A DNA stretch of 64,000 nt from UBA8949 sp942493365 (GTDB taxonomy: Bacteria; Bacillota; Clostridia; Saccharofermentanales; UBA5734): positions 2,305,402 through 2,369,401 of the forward strand of contig OW818697.1 in NCBI GenBank assembly GCA_942493365.1, in the 5' to 3' direction. Made by a program: the position numbers and the translations under genes. The notes under the pieces were generated by a model that worked only from the letters and a program-made list of their open reading frames with translations, made no database searches and was not told the origin of the DNA. This document shows, piece after piece, positions 1 to 7,353 of this stretch (positions are counted from its first letter, which is position 1; each line of letters starts with the position of its first letter).

Positions 1-561
1 GGCGTAGACATTGAGCATGCGCAGCGTTTCCGTCTGCGCGTCCTCGGCGGTGGCGTGGGCGGTGTGGCCCTCCTGCCAGTAAAACTCGGTCGAACGCAGG
101 AAGGGGCGGGTGGTTTTTTCCCAGCGCACGACCGACACCCATTGATTGTAAAGCTTGGGCAGGTCGCGCCACGACTGAATGATGTTGGCGTAATGATCGC
201 AGAACAGCGTCTCCGAGGTCGGGCGGATGCACAGGCGCTCGGCCAGCAGTTCGTTGCCGCCGTGCGTGACCCAGGCCACCTCGGGCGCGAAGCCTTCGAC
301 GTGATCCTTTTCCTTCTGCAAAAGGCTCTCGGGGATGAACATCGGCATGGCCACATTCTCGTGGCCGGTTGCCTTGAACATGGCGTCGAGATTGCGCTGG
401 ATGTTCTCCCAGATCGCATAACCATAAGGCCGCAGGATCATGCAGCCCTTGACCGCCGAGTAATCAATCAGCTCGGCCTTGAGCACCACGTCGGTGTACC
501 ATTGGGTGAAATCCTCATCCATGGCGGTGATCGCTTCAACCAGTTTGCCTTTGTCAGCCAT
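1..561 (-). CDS. proS: Prolyl-tRNA synthetase, N-terminal part (runs off the left edge)
   Basis: This enzyme charges tRNA-Pro with proline in the cytoplasm. Only the first 187 codons lie in the window. The readable part contains FTQWYTDVV near the start, GYAIWENIQ, and the class II motif CIRPTSET around residue 113, followed by WRDLPKLYNQW and the RPFLRSTEF motif. These are hallmarks of the short archaeal/eukaryote-like ProS (type 3), common in Clostridia, rather than the long bacterial form with an editing insert. The ATG at 561 has AAGGAG nine bases upstream. It lies 19 bp after ackA and is probably the distal gene of the same minus-strand run. No T-box leader fits in that gap. Confidence 0.93.
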   Translation of the reverse strand, partial: MADKGKLVEAITAMDEDFTQWYTDVVLKAELIDYSAVKGCMILRPYGYAIWENIQRNLDAMFKATGHENVAMPMFIPESLLQKEKDHVEGFAPEVAWVTHGGNELLAERLCIRPTSETLFCDHYANIIQSWRDLPKLYNQWVSVVRWEKTTRPFLRSTEFYWQEGHTAHATAEDAQTETLRMLNVYA

Positions 562-580
562 TGTTGAATACTCCTTAAAA

Positions 581-1786
581 TCAGGCTTCCAGCCCGCAGA
601 TCCGCCCGGTTTCCCGCGCGATGGCCAGCTCTTCATTGGTCGGCACGACGAGCACTTTGACCCGCGTCTCGTCGGTCGAGATGACGGCTTCGCGCCCGTG
701 AACCGCTGAGTTTTTATACGGATCAATCTTGATGCCCATGTAACCCAGGCCTTCGCAGGCACCGAAGCGAATGTCGGCGGAATTCTCGCCGATACCGGCG
801 GTGAAAACGACGATGTCGACGCCGCCCATGGCAGCGGCATAGCTGCCGATGTACTTGCGGCACTGATACTTGAACATATCCAGCGCCAGTGACGCCCGAC
901 GATGACCTTCGCCGGCCGCTGTGTAAAGATCGCGCAGGTCGCTGCTGACGCCGGAGATGCCGACCAAGCCGGATTCTTTGTTCATCAGGTCATCGATGGC
1001 GCCGCGATCCATGTTTTCGTTTTCCATCAGGAAGGTGACAATCGCCGGGTCGATGTCGCCGCAGCGCGTGCCCATGCAGATGCCGGCCAACGGTGTAAAG
1101 CCCATGGAAGTATCGACGCAGCGGCCCTTGTCAATGGCGGCAATCGAAGCCCCGTTACCGAGGTGGCAGGTGATGATTTTCAGGCTCTCGATCGATTTGT
1201 CAAGAATTTCGGCGGCACGATGGGCGACATAGCTGTGCGAGGTGCCATGAAAGCCGTAACGGCGAATGCCGAGGCGCTCGTAAAGTTCGTAGGGCAGGGC
1301 ATACATGTAAGCCTTGGGCGGCATGGTCTGGTGGAAGGCCGTGTCAAAGACCGCAACCTGGGGGACGCCGGGCATGGCTTCTTCGCAGGCTTCGATACCG
1401 GTCATGTTGGGTGGATTGTGCAGCGGTGCCAGATCGAAGCAGGCGCGAATGGCGCGTTTGACCTCCGGCGTGATCAGCACAGAGGACGCGAAACGTTCAC
1501 CGCCATGAACGACCCGGTGGCCGACCGCGTCGATTTCGTTCATGCTCTTGATAATACCGTGTTCATCTGAGGTCAACACGGTCAGCACGGCCTTCACCGC
1601 GGTTTTGTGATTGGGCATGTCAATCGGCAGCGTCACTCCGCTATTGCCGTTTTTCGAATGCTTGACAAACGCGTCGGTCAGGCCGATTCGTTCGGCACCC
1701 CCCTTGGCCAGAACATCGCCGGTTGCGGCGTTCAGTAATTGGTATTTCAGCGAAGAACTCCCCGCGTTAATAACCAGAACAATCAT
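581..1786 (-). CDS. ackA: Acetate kinase
   Basis: Acetate kinase interconverts acetyl phosphate plus ADP with acetate plus ATP, the energy-yielding last step of acetate fermentation. The 401-residue product is the usual length. It carries the N-terminal ASKHA phosphate loop NAGSSSLKYQL, the GHRVVHGGERF motif around residue 90, CHLGNGAS near residue 208, and GIGENS near 330. AAGGAGG precedes the ATG with suitable spacing. It lies 36 bp downstream of pta on the same strand, the classic Pta-AckA pair, so both are probably made from one transcript. Confidence 0.97.
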   Translation of the reverse strand: MIVLVINAGSSSLKYQLLNAATGDVLAKGGAERIGLTDAFVKHSKNGNSGVTLPIDMPNHKTAVKAVLTVLTSDEHGIIKSMNEIDAVGHRVVHGGERFASSVLITPEVKRAIRACFDLAPLHNPPNMTGIEACEEAMPGVPQVAVFDTAFHQTMPPKAYMYALPYELYERLGIRRYGFHGTSHSYVAHRAAEILDKSIESLKIITCHLGNGASIAAIDKGRCVDTSMGFTPLAGICMGTRCGDIDPAIVTFLMENENMDRGAIDDLMNKESGLVGISGVSSDLRDLYTAAGEGHRRASLALDMFKYQCRKYIGSYAAAMGGVDIVVFTAGIGENSADIRFGACEGLGYMGIKIDPYKNSAVHGREAVISTDETRVKVLVVPTNEELAIARETGRICGLEA

Positions 1787-1822
1787 GTCGATTTGCCTCC
1801 TTAAGCCTGCCGTCAGTCTTTT

Positions 1823-2818
1823 TTATTTTATCATTTGCGCCTGGACGGCGGTAATGGCGACAACACCGACAACGTCTTCGGCGACGCAGCCTCTGGAGAG
1901 ATCGTTGACCGGTTTGGCGATGCCCTGGGTGACCGGGCCGTAGGCTTCTGCCTTGGCCAGGCGCTGAACCAGCTTGTAGCCGATGTTGCCGGCATCGAGG
2001 GTTGGAAAGACCAGCACGTTGGCCTTGCCGGCGACGGGACTGGTCGGTGCCTTGAGTTTGGCAACCTCTCCGACAATCGCGGCATCGAGCTGCAGCTCGC
2101 CGTCAATGTTGAGTTGCGGCACCTTTTGCCTGGCCAGGCGGGTCGCCTCGATGACCTTCTCGGTCATCTCGCTTTTGGCGCTGCCATAGGTCGAATAGGA
2201 CAGCATGGCCACATTGGGGGTCTTGCCGGTTAGTTGCTGAAAGGAGTGCGCCGAGGATATGGCAATCTCGGACAGCTGATCGGCGTCAGGATTTTCGTTG
2301 AGACCGCAGTCGGCAAAAACAAAGGTGCCGTCGGCACCAAAATCACAATCGGGGACAATCATCAGGAAAAAAGCGGATACCAGTTTGGTGCCAGGTGCGG
2401 TTTTCAAAATCTGAAGAGCCGGGCGCAAAGTATTGGCGGTGCTGTTGATCGAGCCAGAGACCATGCCGTCAGCATGGGTTTGCTTGACCATCATCACGCC
2501 ATAATAAAGCGGGTCGAGCATCGTCTCGCGTGCTTTTTCCAAAGTCATGCCTTTGGCTTTGCGCAGCTCATAAAATGCTTCGACATAAGACTCGTACTGC
2601 GGTGAAGTGGCCGGATCTACGAAGGTGGCGCCCGATATTTCCCATTGCGGGCTGACCGCCTGGATTTTTTCACGGTTGCCCAGCATGACGATGTTGGCGA
2701 TTCCCTGTTTTAAAATCAGGGCGCAGGCTTCAATGATCCGCGGCTCGTATGACTCCGGCAGAACAATGGTTTTTTTGTCACTTTGCGCCTTTTTGATGAT
2801 ATTTTCAATGAATCCCAT
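1823..2818 (-). CDS. pta: Phosphate acetyltransferase
   Basis: Phosphotransacetylase converts acetyl-CoA and phosphate to acetyl phosphate and CoA, feeding acetate kinase encoded next to it. The 331-residue length matches the short class I Pta without the N-terminal regulatory domains of enterobacterial enzymes. Recognisable motifs are LPESYEPRIIEA near the N terminus, DGMVSGSINSTANTLRPALQI around residue 120, and GPVTQGIAKPVNDLSRGC near the C terminus. The start has GAGGTTG a few bases upstream. It lies 26 bp downstream of the DUF5317 gene and is probably co-transcribed with it and with ackA. Confidence 0.97.
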   Translation of the reverse strand: MGFIENIIKKAQSDKKTIVLPESYEPRIIEACALILKQGIANIVMLGNREKIQAVSPQWEISGATFVDPATSPQYESYVEAFYELRKAKGMTLEKARETMLDPLYYGVMMVKQTHADGMVSGSINSTANTLRPALQILKTAPGTKLVSAFFLMIVPDCDFGADGTFVFADCGLNENPDADQLSEIAISSAHSFQQLTGKTPNVAMLSYSTYGSAKSEMTEKVIEATRLARQKVPQLNIDGELQLDAAIVGEVAKLKAPTSPVAGKANVLVFPTLDAGNIGYKLVQRLAKAEAYGPVTQGIAKPVNDLSRGCVAEDVVGVVAITAVQAQMIK

Positions 2819-2844
2819 GTCAACAACCTCGAACTTCCAAATCT

Positions 2845-3444
2845 TTACCGCCCTTCAGTATACTCAAAATTTTCGGGTTGTTCAACCTCTTTTGGTTTTG
2901 GTCTGAGAATTCGTTTGGGCAAATAGGCGGCAAGGCGGAAAATGCCGATCAGAATCGGAATGTCGCCGATACTGATCATAAAGATGCCAAACAGCCAAAT
3001 TGGAAAAACATCAGACAGAAACAGCAGCGGCTCGGTGCCGTTGGCCAGAAAGTAATGCGGTGCTTTGCTGATGTTCTCGATGCTCTCCGGTTTTAAGCTA
3101 TACAGCAAGCTCCAGATCGGCATCATGCCACCATTGACAGCAATGACCAGCCCGTTCATGGCGGTACCGGCCATGAGGCTGGTCATGCCCGGTTTGCGGC
3201 GATTTTTGAACAGAAAAGTTATCATCAAACCGTATTGTATGACAACTAGGATGACGCGCATTGCCGAATACCAGTTTTCCTGGCCGAAAAAATCTCGCAA
3301 AAACGAAAAAGCCAAGAGGCCATCCAAAAAAAAGGAAGCGATGAGCATGGCGATCCAGCGGAAATGTTTTTTGAAGATGCTGGCAATCCGGCCTTTTCGT
3401 ATTAATCCGACGATCAAGCCAATAACAAACGCCGCAAGTGACAT
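2845..3444 (-). CDS. DUF5317 family membrane protein
   Basis: This is a 199-residue integral membrane protein with about five hydrophobic segments. The segment MNGLVIAVNGGMMPIW around residue 95 is the signature I associate with DUF5317 proteins of clostridia and actinobacteria, which have no established function. The last 30 residues are charged and probably cytoplasmic. A GAAGG ribosome-binding site precedes the ATG. The gene lies 29 bp downstream of the HD-GYP gene and 26 bp upstream of pta, which suggests one transcript. Family assignment is from memory of the motif; the role is unknown. Confidence 0.7.
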   Translation of the reverse strand: MSLAAFVIGLIVGLIRKGRIASIFKKHFRWIAMLIASFFLDGLLAFSFLRDFFGQENWYSAMRVILVVIQYGLMITFLFKNRRKPGMTSLMAGTAMNGLVIAVNGGMMPIWSLLYSLKPESIENISKAPHYFLANGTEPLLFLSDVFPIWLFGIFMISIGDIPILIGIFRLAAYLPKRILRPKPKEVEQPENFEYTEGR

Positions 3445-3473
3445 GGCATACCTTCCCGGATCTGCATTAAATC

Positions 3474-4838
3474 CTACTTCGTGGTATCCTGAAATTTGTC
3501 CTTATCTTTGAGTTTACCGAGACCGCGAATGAAGGCTTTAACAACATCGGGGGCAAACTGGGTACCCGAAAAGCGGTTCAACTCGTCTATCGCTTCTTCG
3601 AGTGACATCGCTGGCCGATAGGCACGATCCGAAGTCATGGCGTCAAAGGAATCCGCAACGCAGAGGATCTGGGCTTCCAGAATTTTGGCTTCTTCGGCGG
3701 CATCGGCCGGATAGCCACCACCATCGTAATGAACATGATGCGCCCGGATAATCTTGACTTCGTTTTTGAGGAACTGGATGCCATCGAGCATTTGGGCACC
3801 GATGACCGGGTGCTTTTTGATCTCTTCATACTCTTCAGGGGACAGTTTGTCAGCTTTGTTGAGGATAGCCTCGCTGATGCCGATTTTGCCAATGTCATGC
3901 AGCAGTGAGGCGTATTTCAGGATCTTTGTTCGTTCCGAAGACAAGTTCATTTCGTAGGCAATGATCTCGCAATATTTTTCCACGCGCCGCGCGTGACCAA
4001 TGGTGTAATGATCCTTGGCATCCAGAGCTGCTGAAAAGGCTTGGATCGTATCAAGATAACCCTTGCGAATGGAGGTAAAGCCAACATACGCGTATCGGAA
4101 CATCATAAAAGGCGCAAAGAACAACAGGACGCTCAAGGGGTTGAACATATAGAGCGCAGCCAGGAAAACCCCCAGAAGGCCTATGCAGACCATGCTCAAG
4201 ACCGACCAGCGGAAAATACTCAGCCAGTCGGATATCCGCTGACGGTTGATGCCACCCATAAACAGAAAATACATCATAATCAGCAGGTTATTGACCAGAA
4301 CATCAACCAGTATGGCCGCCAGAATTTGTGGCATCTTACCCGCCAAGTAAATCACGATCGAATTGATCAGATTGAAATCATCCTGATGAGGAATGTAAAT
4401 CAGAAAAGAGCCGCCCAGGTAAGTATAAACAAAGCCCATCGCCACGATGGCCATGACATAATTCGAAACATTCATCAGTGTTTTGTAGAGCGGCGTGTTG
4501 AAGACATGTTCTTTATAGCCGCGCCCAAAATCCGTAGATGAGAACAAAAGTGAGATGATCGCTACCCACGCGGCAGCCGCCATGCCATAGATTAGCAATG
4601 CGCTGAAAGATATAGCAAAAGCGATGGAAATCGCTTTGTTCTGATCAACGGCAATGCTTTGTGATTCCGCTATAACGGCAAGAACCGATAGAAATGTAAT
4701 CCCTAGAAGCATATCGCGAAGACTGTCAAATCCGTTTAAATTGATTGCATTTTGAAAATCAATCCAACTGATGTAAAACAATAAACCCAGACCAATTATG
4801 CTGCAAACTACAATATAGATGATTGCTGACTTTTTCAT
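3474..4838 (-). CDS. Membrane-anchored HD-GYP phosphodiesterase
   Basis: This protein probably hydrolyses cyclic di-GMP at the membrane. The N-terminal ~265 residues are hydrophobic, with several transmembrane segments, and are likely sensory. The C-terminal ~175 residues are a complete HD-GYP domain: GHARRVEKY, then LLHDIGKIGI with the HD pair, IKKHPVIGA, AHHVHYDGGGYP (the GYP motif) and VADSFDAMTSDRAYRP. All metal ligands expected of the family appear present. I chose the ATG at 4838 (reading MKKSA); an in-frame GTG at 4853 would add five residues but has no visible ribosome-binding site. The gene follows a structured peptide gene and precedes the DUF5317 gene. Confidence 0.9.
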   Translation of the reverse strand: MKKSAIIYIVVCSIIGLGLLFYISWIDFQNAINLNGFDSLRDMLLGITFLSVLAVIAESQSIAVDQNKAISIAFAISFSALLIYGMAAAAWVAIISLLFSSTDFGRGYKEHVFNTPLYKTLMNVSNYVMAIVAMGFVYTYLGGSFLIYIPHQDDFNLINSIVIYLAGKMPQILAAILVDVLVNNLLIMMYFLFMGGINRQRISDWLSIFRWSVLSMVCIGLLGVFLAALYMFNPLSVLLFFAPFMMFRYAYVGFTSIRKGYLDTIQAFSAALDAKDHYTIGHARRVEKYCEIIAYEMNLSSERTKILKYASLLHDIGKIGISEAILNKADKLSPEEYEEIKKHPVIGAQMLDGIQFLKNEVKIIRAHHVHYDGGGYPADAAEEAKILEAQILCVADSFDAMTSDRAYRPAMSLEEAIDELNRFSGTQFAPDVVKAFIRGLGKLKDKDKFQDTTK

Positions 4839-4922
4839 GACGATGCCCAACACCTACTATTTTTTCTCTGGGTTAATATGAAATGACAGGTCAGCTTTTT
4901 TAGAAGATAATAATCGGTATAA

Positions 4923-5006
4923 TCAGATGATTTTGAAGAAAGCTCCGGTCGTGAAGACCATGGCAAGAATAGCGATAATAACACCGATAACTCTTTTAAT
5001 TTTCAT
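4923..5006 (-). CDS. 27-residue hydrophobic peptide with a sequestered ribosome-binding site
   Basis: This small reading frame starts at ATG 5006 and ends at TGA 4923-4925. Its product begins MKIKRVIGVIIAILAMVF and continues TTGAFFKII: a basic start, one hydrophobic stretch long enough to span or insert in a membrane, and a short polar end. It has an excellent ribosome-binding site (AGGAGG, nine bases before the ATG). That site lies in a predicted hairpin, and the whole unit sits in a 17-bp inverted repeat. This layout resembles type I toxin mRNAs, but I recognise no known toxin family. A signalling peptide or a small membrane-protein modulator for the adjacent HD-GYP protein is equally possible. 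Confidence 0.6.
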   Translation of the reverse strand: MKIKRVIGVIIAILAMVFTTGAFFKII

Positions 5007-5009
5007 TTC

Positions 5010-5061
5010 GAACAACCTCCTGTTATGGACTCTACCTCTTCGCTATGCAGGTAGGTTGTTC
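5010..5061 (-). promoter_or_regulatory. Hairpin masking the ribosome-binding site of the small peptide
   Basis: Read on the minus strand, GAACAACCTACCTG (5061-5048) can pair with CAGGAGGTTGTTC (5022-5010) through 13 base pairs with one bulged A, burying the AGGAGG ribosome-binding site. A competing smaller hairpin, CTACCT (5054-5049) with AGGTAG (5037-5032), uses part of the same strand and would free it. Two mutually exclusive folds at a translation start suggest post-transcriptional control. The pairing is read directly from sequence; the control is inferred. Confidence 0.65.
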
Positions 5062-5134
5062 CGCTTCGCTTTGCTGACCTGTCATTTCAAACTGTCTTAA
5101 CTGCCCGTGCTTGATTGCAACAGGCTGGATGGGC

Positions 5135-5818
5135 TCAGGGTGTTTTGCGGGGCTTGGCCATCGGCCGGTTTACCGCTGACAGCACGGCCATGACGGCAGC
5201 CTGAACCTCGGTTTCCGGGCTGCCGATCGGGGCAATGCCATACAGGATTGACTCACCGAATGGTTCAACAAACGATAGCGCCATGACATAGCAATCACTG
5301 CCGCCAACCACATTGCGCTGCAAGTCCAGGAGTGTGATGTCATAGGCCTGGCCGAGATAGTTTTTGAGAGCCGTCAGACAAGCGTTGGCAGCTGAGAAAA
5401 TGCGATTGCGACCAGACAACGGGCCTTTGCTGCTGCCTTCAAAGACCGTTTCGCCACTGCCCAAAACAACCGTGGTCTCCAGGTTGTTTGAGTCCAATGT
5501 GATCATGATCTTGCGGATCGTCAGCCTTGGTTCGGTGGAAATGACCGGCATCACCATGTTGCTGTTGACTTGCGCAACGCTGATGAGCTTATAGTCGATT
5601 TCAAGTCCGAAAGCGGCAATAATGGCGGATTGAACGTCGCGAACCAGTTGCTTGGGCGATTTGGTTAAATCGCTCAGGATATGGATCTCCATAATCTCGT
5701 TTTCGCTGTTGAGAACGGTTCGCGCTGCCAGAATGCCGCTCAGGCTGGACATCAGCCTGTCAAGTTCTGCTTTGAGTTCGATCATTTCCTGCATTCGGAT
5801 CTGCCCTCCAAACTTCAC
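5135..5818 (-). CDS. Uncharacterised two-domain cytoplasmic protein
   Basis: The product has 227 residues and no signal peptide or membrane segment. The first half contains IMEIHILSDLTKSPKQLVRDV and continues to an IDYKLISVAQ segment, an alternating beta-alpha-beta pattern I recall in conserved clostridial and actinobacterial proteins of unknown function. The second half (about residues 110-190) pairs a strand-rich stretch with a helix around SAANACLTALKNYLG, faintly like the regulatory domain of 2-isopropylmalate synthase. That likeness is an impression, not a match. It is the first gene of the minus-strand run that continues with the peptide and the HD-GYP protein. An alternative start at the internal MQEM would shorten it by eight residues. 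Confidence 0.55.
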   Translation of the reverse strand: MKFGGQIRMQEMIELKAELDRLMSSLSGILAARTVLNSENEIMEIHILSDLTKSPKQLVRDVQSAIIAAFGLEIDYKLISVAQVNSNMVMPVISTEPRLTIRKIMITLDSNNLETTVVLGSGETVFEGSSKGPLSGRNRIFSAANACLTALKNYLGQAYDITLLDLQRNVVGGSDCYVMALSFVEPFGESILYGIAPIGSPETEVQAAVMAVLSAVNRPMAKPRKTP

Positions 5819-5958
5819 AATGAATAGATATGCATACTTTTACGCATTACCATTTCGATACTATTTTATCACAGATCACCTGAAATGCGCAGATTTAATA
5901 TTTCAATTTAGTGGCATTCAACATACAATTTACGAATTTGTCATATAAACAGTTCTAT

Positions 5959-7257
5959 TTAGCGCATCGCCAACAACGCCCAAGCGTTGTCGGAAGCCAA
6001 AATACTAATTAATTTCTGATTGTCTTCCCTGAAAATTGCCGAAAGAGCATCGCTTGATGGGCTGGTAGCCTGATGCCAAAGCAGCCGATTGATTGCCGCC
6101 TGATAGAGATCGCTGTCACCCTCTATGCGCGCAATCCGAGCAATAATTGCATAACCTTGCAGGCACTCCTGACTGCTGGTCGCCTGACCCTGCACGATAT
6201 GGTAGGATTCGAAGATGGCATGCTCATTAAACATCTGATCGCGCAGCCAGCTGATGCTGCGCGGGTTTTCCTGACCGATTTCACAGAGATGCAGCAAAGT
6301 CAGCAGGGCTTCTTCGGTGTTGATCACCGGCGCGTCACCATCAAAGTTCAGATAGCCGGGCACGGTTTGATCCTCGACATAAGCGAGGGCAAATAGCGGC
6401 AGATCGTCACTGATGTAGCCATTTTGCACGATCAGCAACGCACGGTCGAATAAGGCCTGCCAGCGGTTGTCAAAGGCAGCCAGCTGCTGCATGGTGTACA
6501 GGTCAAGCGAAGCCAGCCGCAGCACCGGCAGGGAATCGCCTGCTTCCGTGGCCGCCGGCGTCGTCGTCGGCTTGGGGGTCGGTGTGGCCTCGAAGATCGG
6601 TGACGGCTGCGGCGTCGGAATGGTTGCTGTGTAGTCGGCAGCAAAACGCTTGCTGCCCAACGTCAGCAAACGGTCAGACAGCCGACGCATGCTATCCTGC
6701 AGCGTTACGTCCGGCCACTGCTTGCAGCTTTGCGCCAGCAGGCGCAGCGTCGCCAGATTGACTCGCCAGAAGTCGGCGTCCACAACAACCTGGTCATCGG
6801 TCATGCCAGCCTGGGCGCGCACCAGACCGTCGGTGGTCAGGCAGGTGGCGGCAAAATCGTTCCACCAGTCGAAAAACGCCTTTTGCTGCTTTTGTTCCAG
6901 CAGATATTGACCATAAAGCAGCTGATCGCCCGACCGATAGATCTCCGACAGCACTGCTGCGGGTTCGCCAAACGGGCCGGCCAGCCGGAATGTGCTGGCA
7001 AACAGACCGGTGTCGTTGGATTTGAGCAATTTGTTCATGCGTTCGATCAGGTCGTCGGCCTTCTCCTCATCCAGACGAAGGTCAGCCGCGTCACCAGTCG
7101 CCGCGCCAGGTGTGCCAATGTTGATTACGCTGATCTTCGGCGCAGGGTTAAACCATCCCAGGAGCCATGCGGCGCCAAGTGCCGCGCCGGCCAGAATCAG
7201 GACGGCGATGATCAAGAGGATGATCACTCTTTTTGAATGCTGACGCGCAGGGGTCAT
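5959..7257 (-). CDS. Membrane-anchored protein resembling a GH8-type (alpha/alpha)6 barrel
   Basis: The 432-residue product has one N-terminal membrane helix (about residues 12-35) and an extracytoplasmic body split by a Pro/Thr-rich linker (PTPQPSP...TPTPKPTTTPA). The body has the rhythm of glycoside hydrolase family 8: LSEIYRSGDQLLYGQYLLE recalls the SEGxxYGM motif with its catalytic Glu, VVVDADFWRVNLATLRLLA recalls the next DAD helix, and FDNRWQALFDRAL recalls a later one. Overall similarity is weak, so it may be a degenerate or non-catalytic relative acting at the cell surface. The start was set at 7257 because AAGGAG lies six bases upstream; a frame open to 7299 lacks one. It is divergent from tmcAL. 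Confidence 0.5.
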   Translation of the reverse strand: MTPARQHSKRVIILLIIAVLILAGAALGAAWLLGWFNPAPKISVINIGTPGAATGDAADLRLDEEKADDLIERMNKLLKSNDTGLFASTFRLAGPFGEPAAVLSEIYRSGDQLLYGQYLLEQKQQKAFFDWWNDFAATCLTTDGLVRAQAGMTDDQVVVDADFWRVNLATLRLLAQSCKQWPDVTLQDSMRRLSDRLLTLGSKRFAADYTATIPTPQPSPIFEATPTPKPTTTPAATEAGDSLPVLRLASLDLYTMQQLAAFDNRWQALFDRALLIVQNGYISDDLPLFALAYVEDQTVPGYLNFDGDAPVINTEEALLTLLHLCEIGQENPRSISWLRDQMFNEHAIFESYHIVQGQATSSQECLQGYAIIARIARIEGDSDLYQAAINRLLWHQATSPSSDALSAIFREDNQKLISILASDNAWALLAMR

Positions 7258-7318
7258 TTTTGCTCCTTTTTGATCTTGACCGTTCTTTTGTTCCATCATA
7301 TCAAATAAACACGGTCTT

Positions 7319-7345
7319 TTGAACGTCTCTGACGCGTGCTATAAT
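7319..7345 (+). promoter_or_regulatory. Promoter of tmcAL, probably giving a leaderless mRNA
   Basis: TTGAAC (7319-7324) and a perfect TATAAT (7340-7345) are separated by 15 bases, or by 16 if TTTGAA at 7318 is taken as the -35 box. Transcription would start about 7352, two bases before the ATG at 7354, and no ribosome-binding site is visible. Confidence 0.6.
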
Positions 7346-7353
7346 CTATTTCG

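Larger units (their letters stand above)
4879..5089. repeat. 17-bp perfect inverted repeat flanking a peptide gene
   Basis: The arms are TGAAATGACAGGTCAGC at 4879-4895 and its exact reverse complement at 5073-5089, with 177 bp between them holding the 27-codon peptide gene. In a minus-strand transcript the two arms would sit at the 5' and 3' ends of the unit and could pair over a long range. I looked for a target-site duplication next to the arms and saw none, which argues against a recent miniature transposon. Confidence 0.85.

Noticed and set aside
4879..5089. Miniature transposon (MITE) defined by the 17-bp inverted repeat
   Set aside because: No target-site duplication next to the arms and no second copy noticed in the window; RNA-level pairing explains the repeat better.
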